From NCBI GenBank assembly GCA_035325905.1, contig DAOKYY010000061.1:1-22124 (forward strand): 22,124 nt of DNA, written 5' to 3'. This stretch comes from DYGX01 sp035325905. GTDB lineage: Bacteria > Chloroflexota > Anaerolineae > Aggregatilineales > Aggregatilineaceae. Numbering within the stretch: position 1 is the stretch's first letter; every line of letters starts with the position of its first letter. A program made the position numbers and the translations under genes. The notes under the pieces are model-generated. The model did no database searches. It worked only from the letters and a program-made list of their open reading frames with translations, and was not told the origin of the DNA. This document shows, one piece after another, positions 22,082 through 22,124 of this stretch.

Positions 22082-22124
22082 GACCTTCCGAAATGATCTG
22101 GCGAATGCGGCGCTGCGCAAGGCT
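22080..22124 (-). repeat. Terminus of the dispersed MITE-like repeat (right-end sequence, reversed)
   Basis: These 45 bases are the reverse complement of 16620-16664, the right end of the internal element, with two mismatches. The copy starts with its outer terminus at 22080 and runs off the window in the opposite orientation to the internal copy. Its target duplication cannot be checked. Confidence 0.85.

Overview
The window is roughly two-thirds GC and gene-dense. It looks like a chromosomal segment of a Chloroflexota bacterium, probably Anaerolineae-like. The evidence is indirect: a PucR-type regulator, membrane-anchored TPR and sortase proteins with Pro/Thr-rich linkers, MurJ, NarL-type sensor kinase architecture, and intergenic repeats built from CCCCTCTCC/GGAGAGGGG hairpins. 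No 16S or ribosomal protein gene is present, so the lineage is an inference.

Layout. 1-28: terminus of a dispersed repeat. 59-1972 (+): secreted PDZ/S41 protease. 2104-3759 (-): PucR-family regulator. 4072-5217 (+): membrane-anchored TPR protein ending in a strong hairpin terminator. 5281-7789 (-): a three-gene leftward set with kynureninase-like enzyme, KynB-like formamidase and single-domain receiver. 7913-8983 (+): mannonate dehydratase-like enzyme, divergent from kynureninase. 8980-9972 (-): PiT phosphate transporter whose upstream region carries four TTAA-cored direct repeats at an exact 10-bp pitch. 10176-11330 (-): nucleotidyltransferase/GHMP kinase fusion. 11403-11912 (-): degenerate REP-associated-transposase-like protein. 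12022-13701 (+): membrane-bound molybdopterin oxidoreductase with an internal Tat motif. 13815-15449 (+): MurJ. 15534-16355 (+): SAM methyltransferase. 16471-16664: a MITE-like element. 16737-18191 (+): sortase and a small membrane protein. 18253-20079 (-): GAF/HisKA_3 sensor kinase lying directly behind tRNA-Val(CAC) at 20165-20238 (-). 20418-21940 (+): a small conserved-looking protein and a HAD-fold protein. 22080-22124: the other terminus of the dispersed repeat.

How the genes fit together. Several genes concern the cell envelope: MurJ flippase, sortase, S41 protease, and possibly the methyltransferase and the sugar-kinase/nucleotidyltransferase fusion. A second theme is catabolism: the KynU/KynB pair for kynurenine breakdown and the UxuA-like enzyme for hexuronates. 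Phosphate uptake stands alone with its own apparent control site. These are neighbouring transcription units and I see no single large operon.

The most distinctive signal is between the genes. There are three classes of intergenic repeat: (a) a 194-bp element with imperfect terminal inverted repeats and a TTAG target duplication, whose termini also form both ends of this window; (b) 7-bp-phased GC-starting heptad arrays that supply stop codons and face each other as inverted arms; (c) ACAGC/AAA-type degenerate arrays that fold into hairpins between convergent genes. No CRISPR array, prophage, intact transposase or recognisable defence system was seen.
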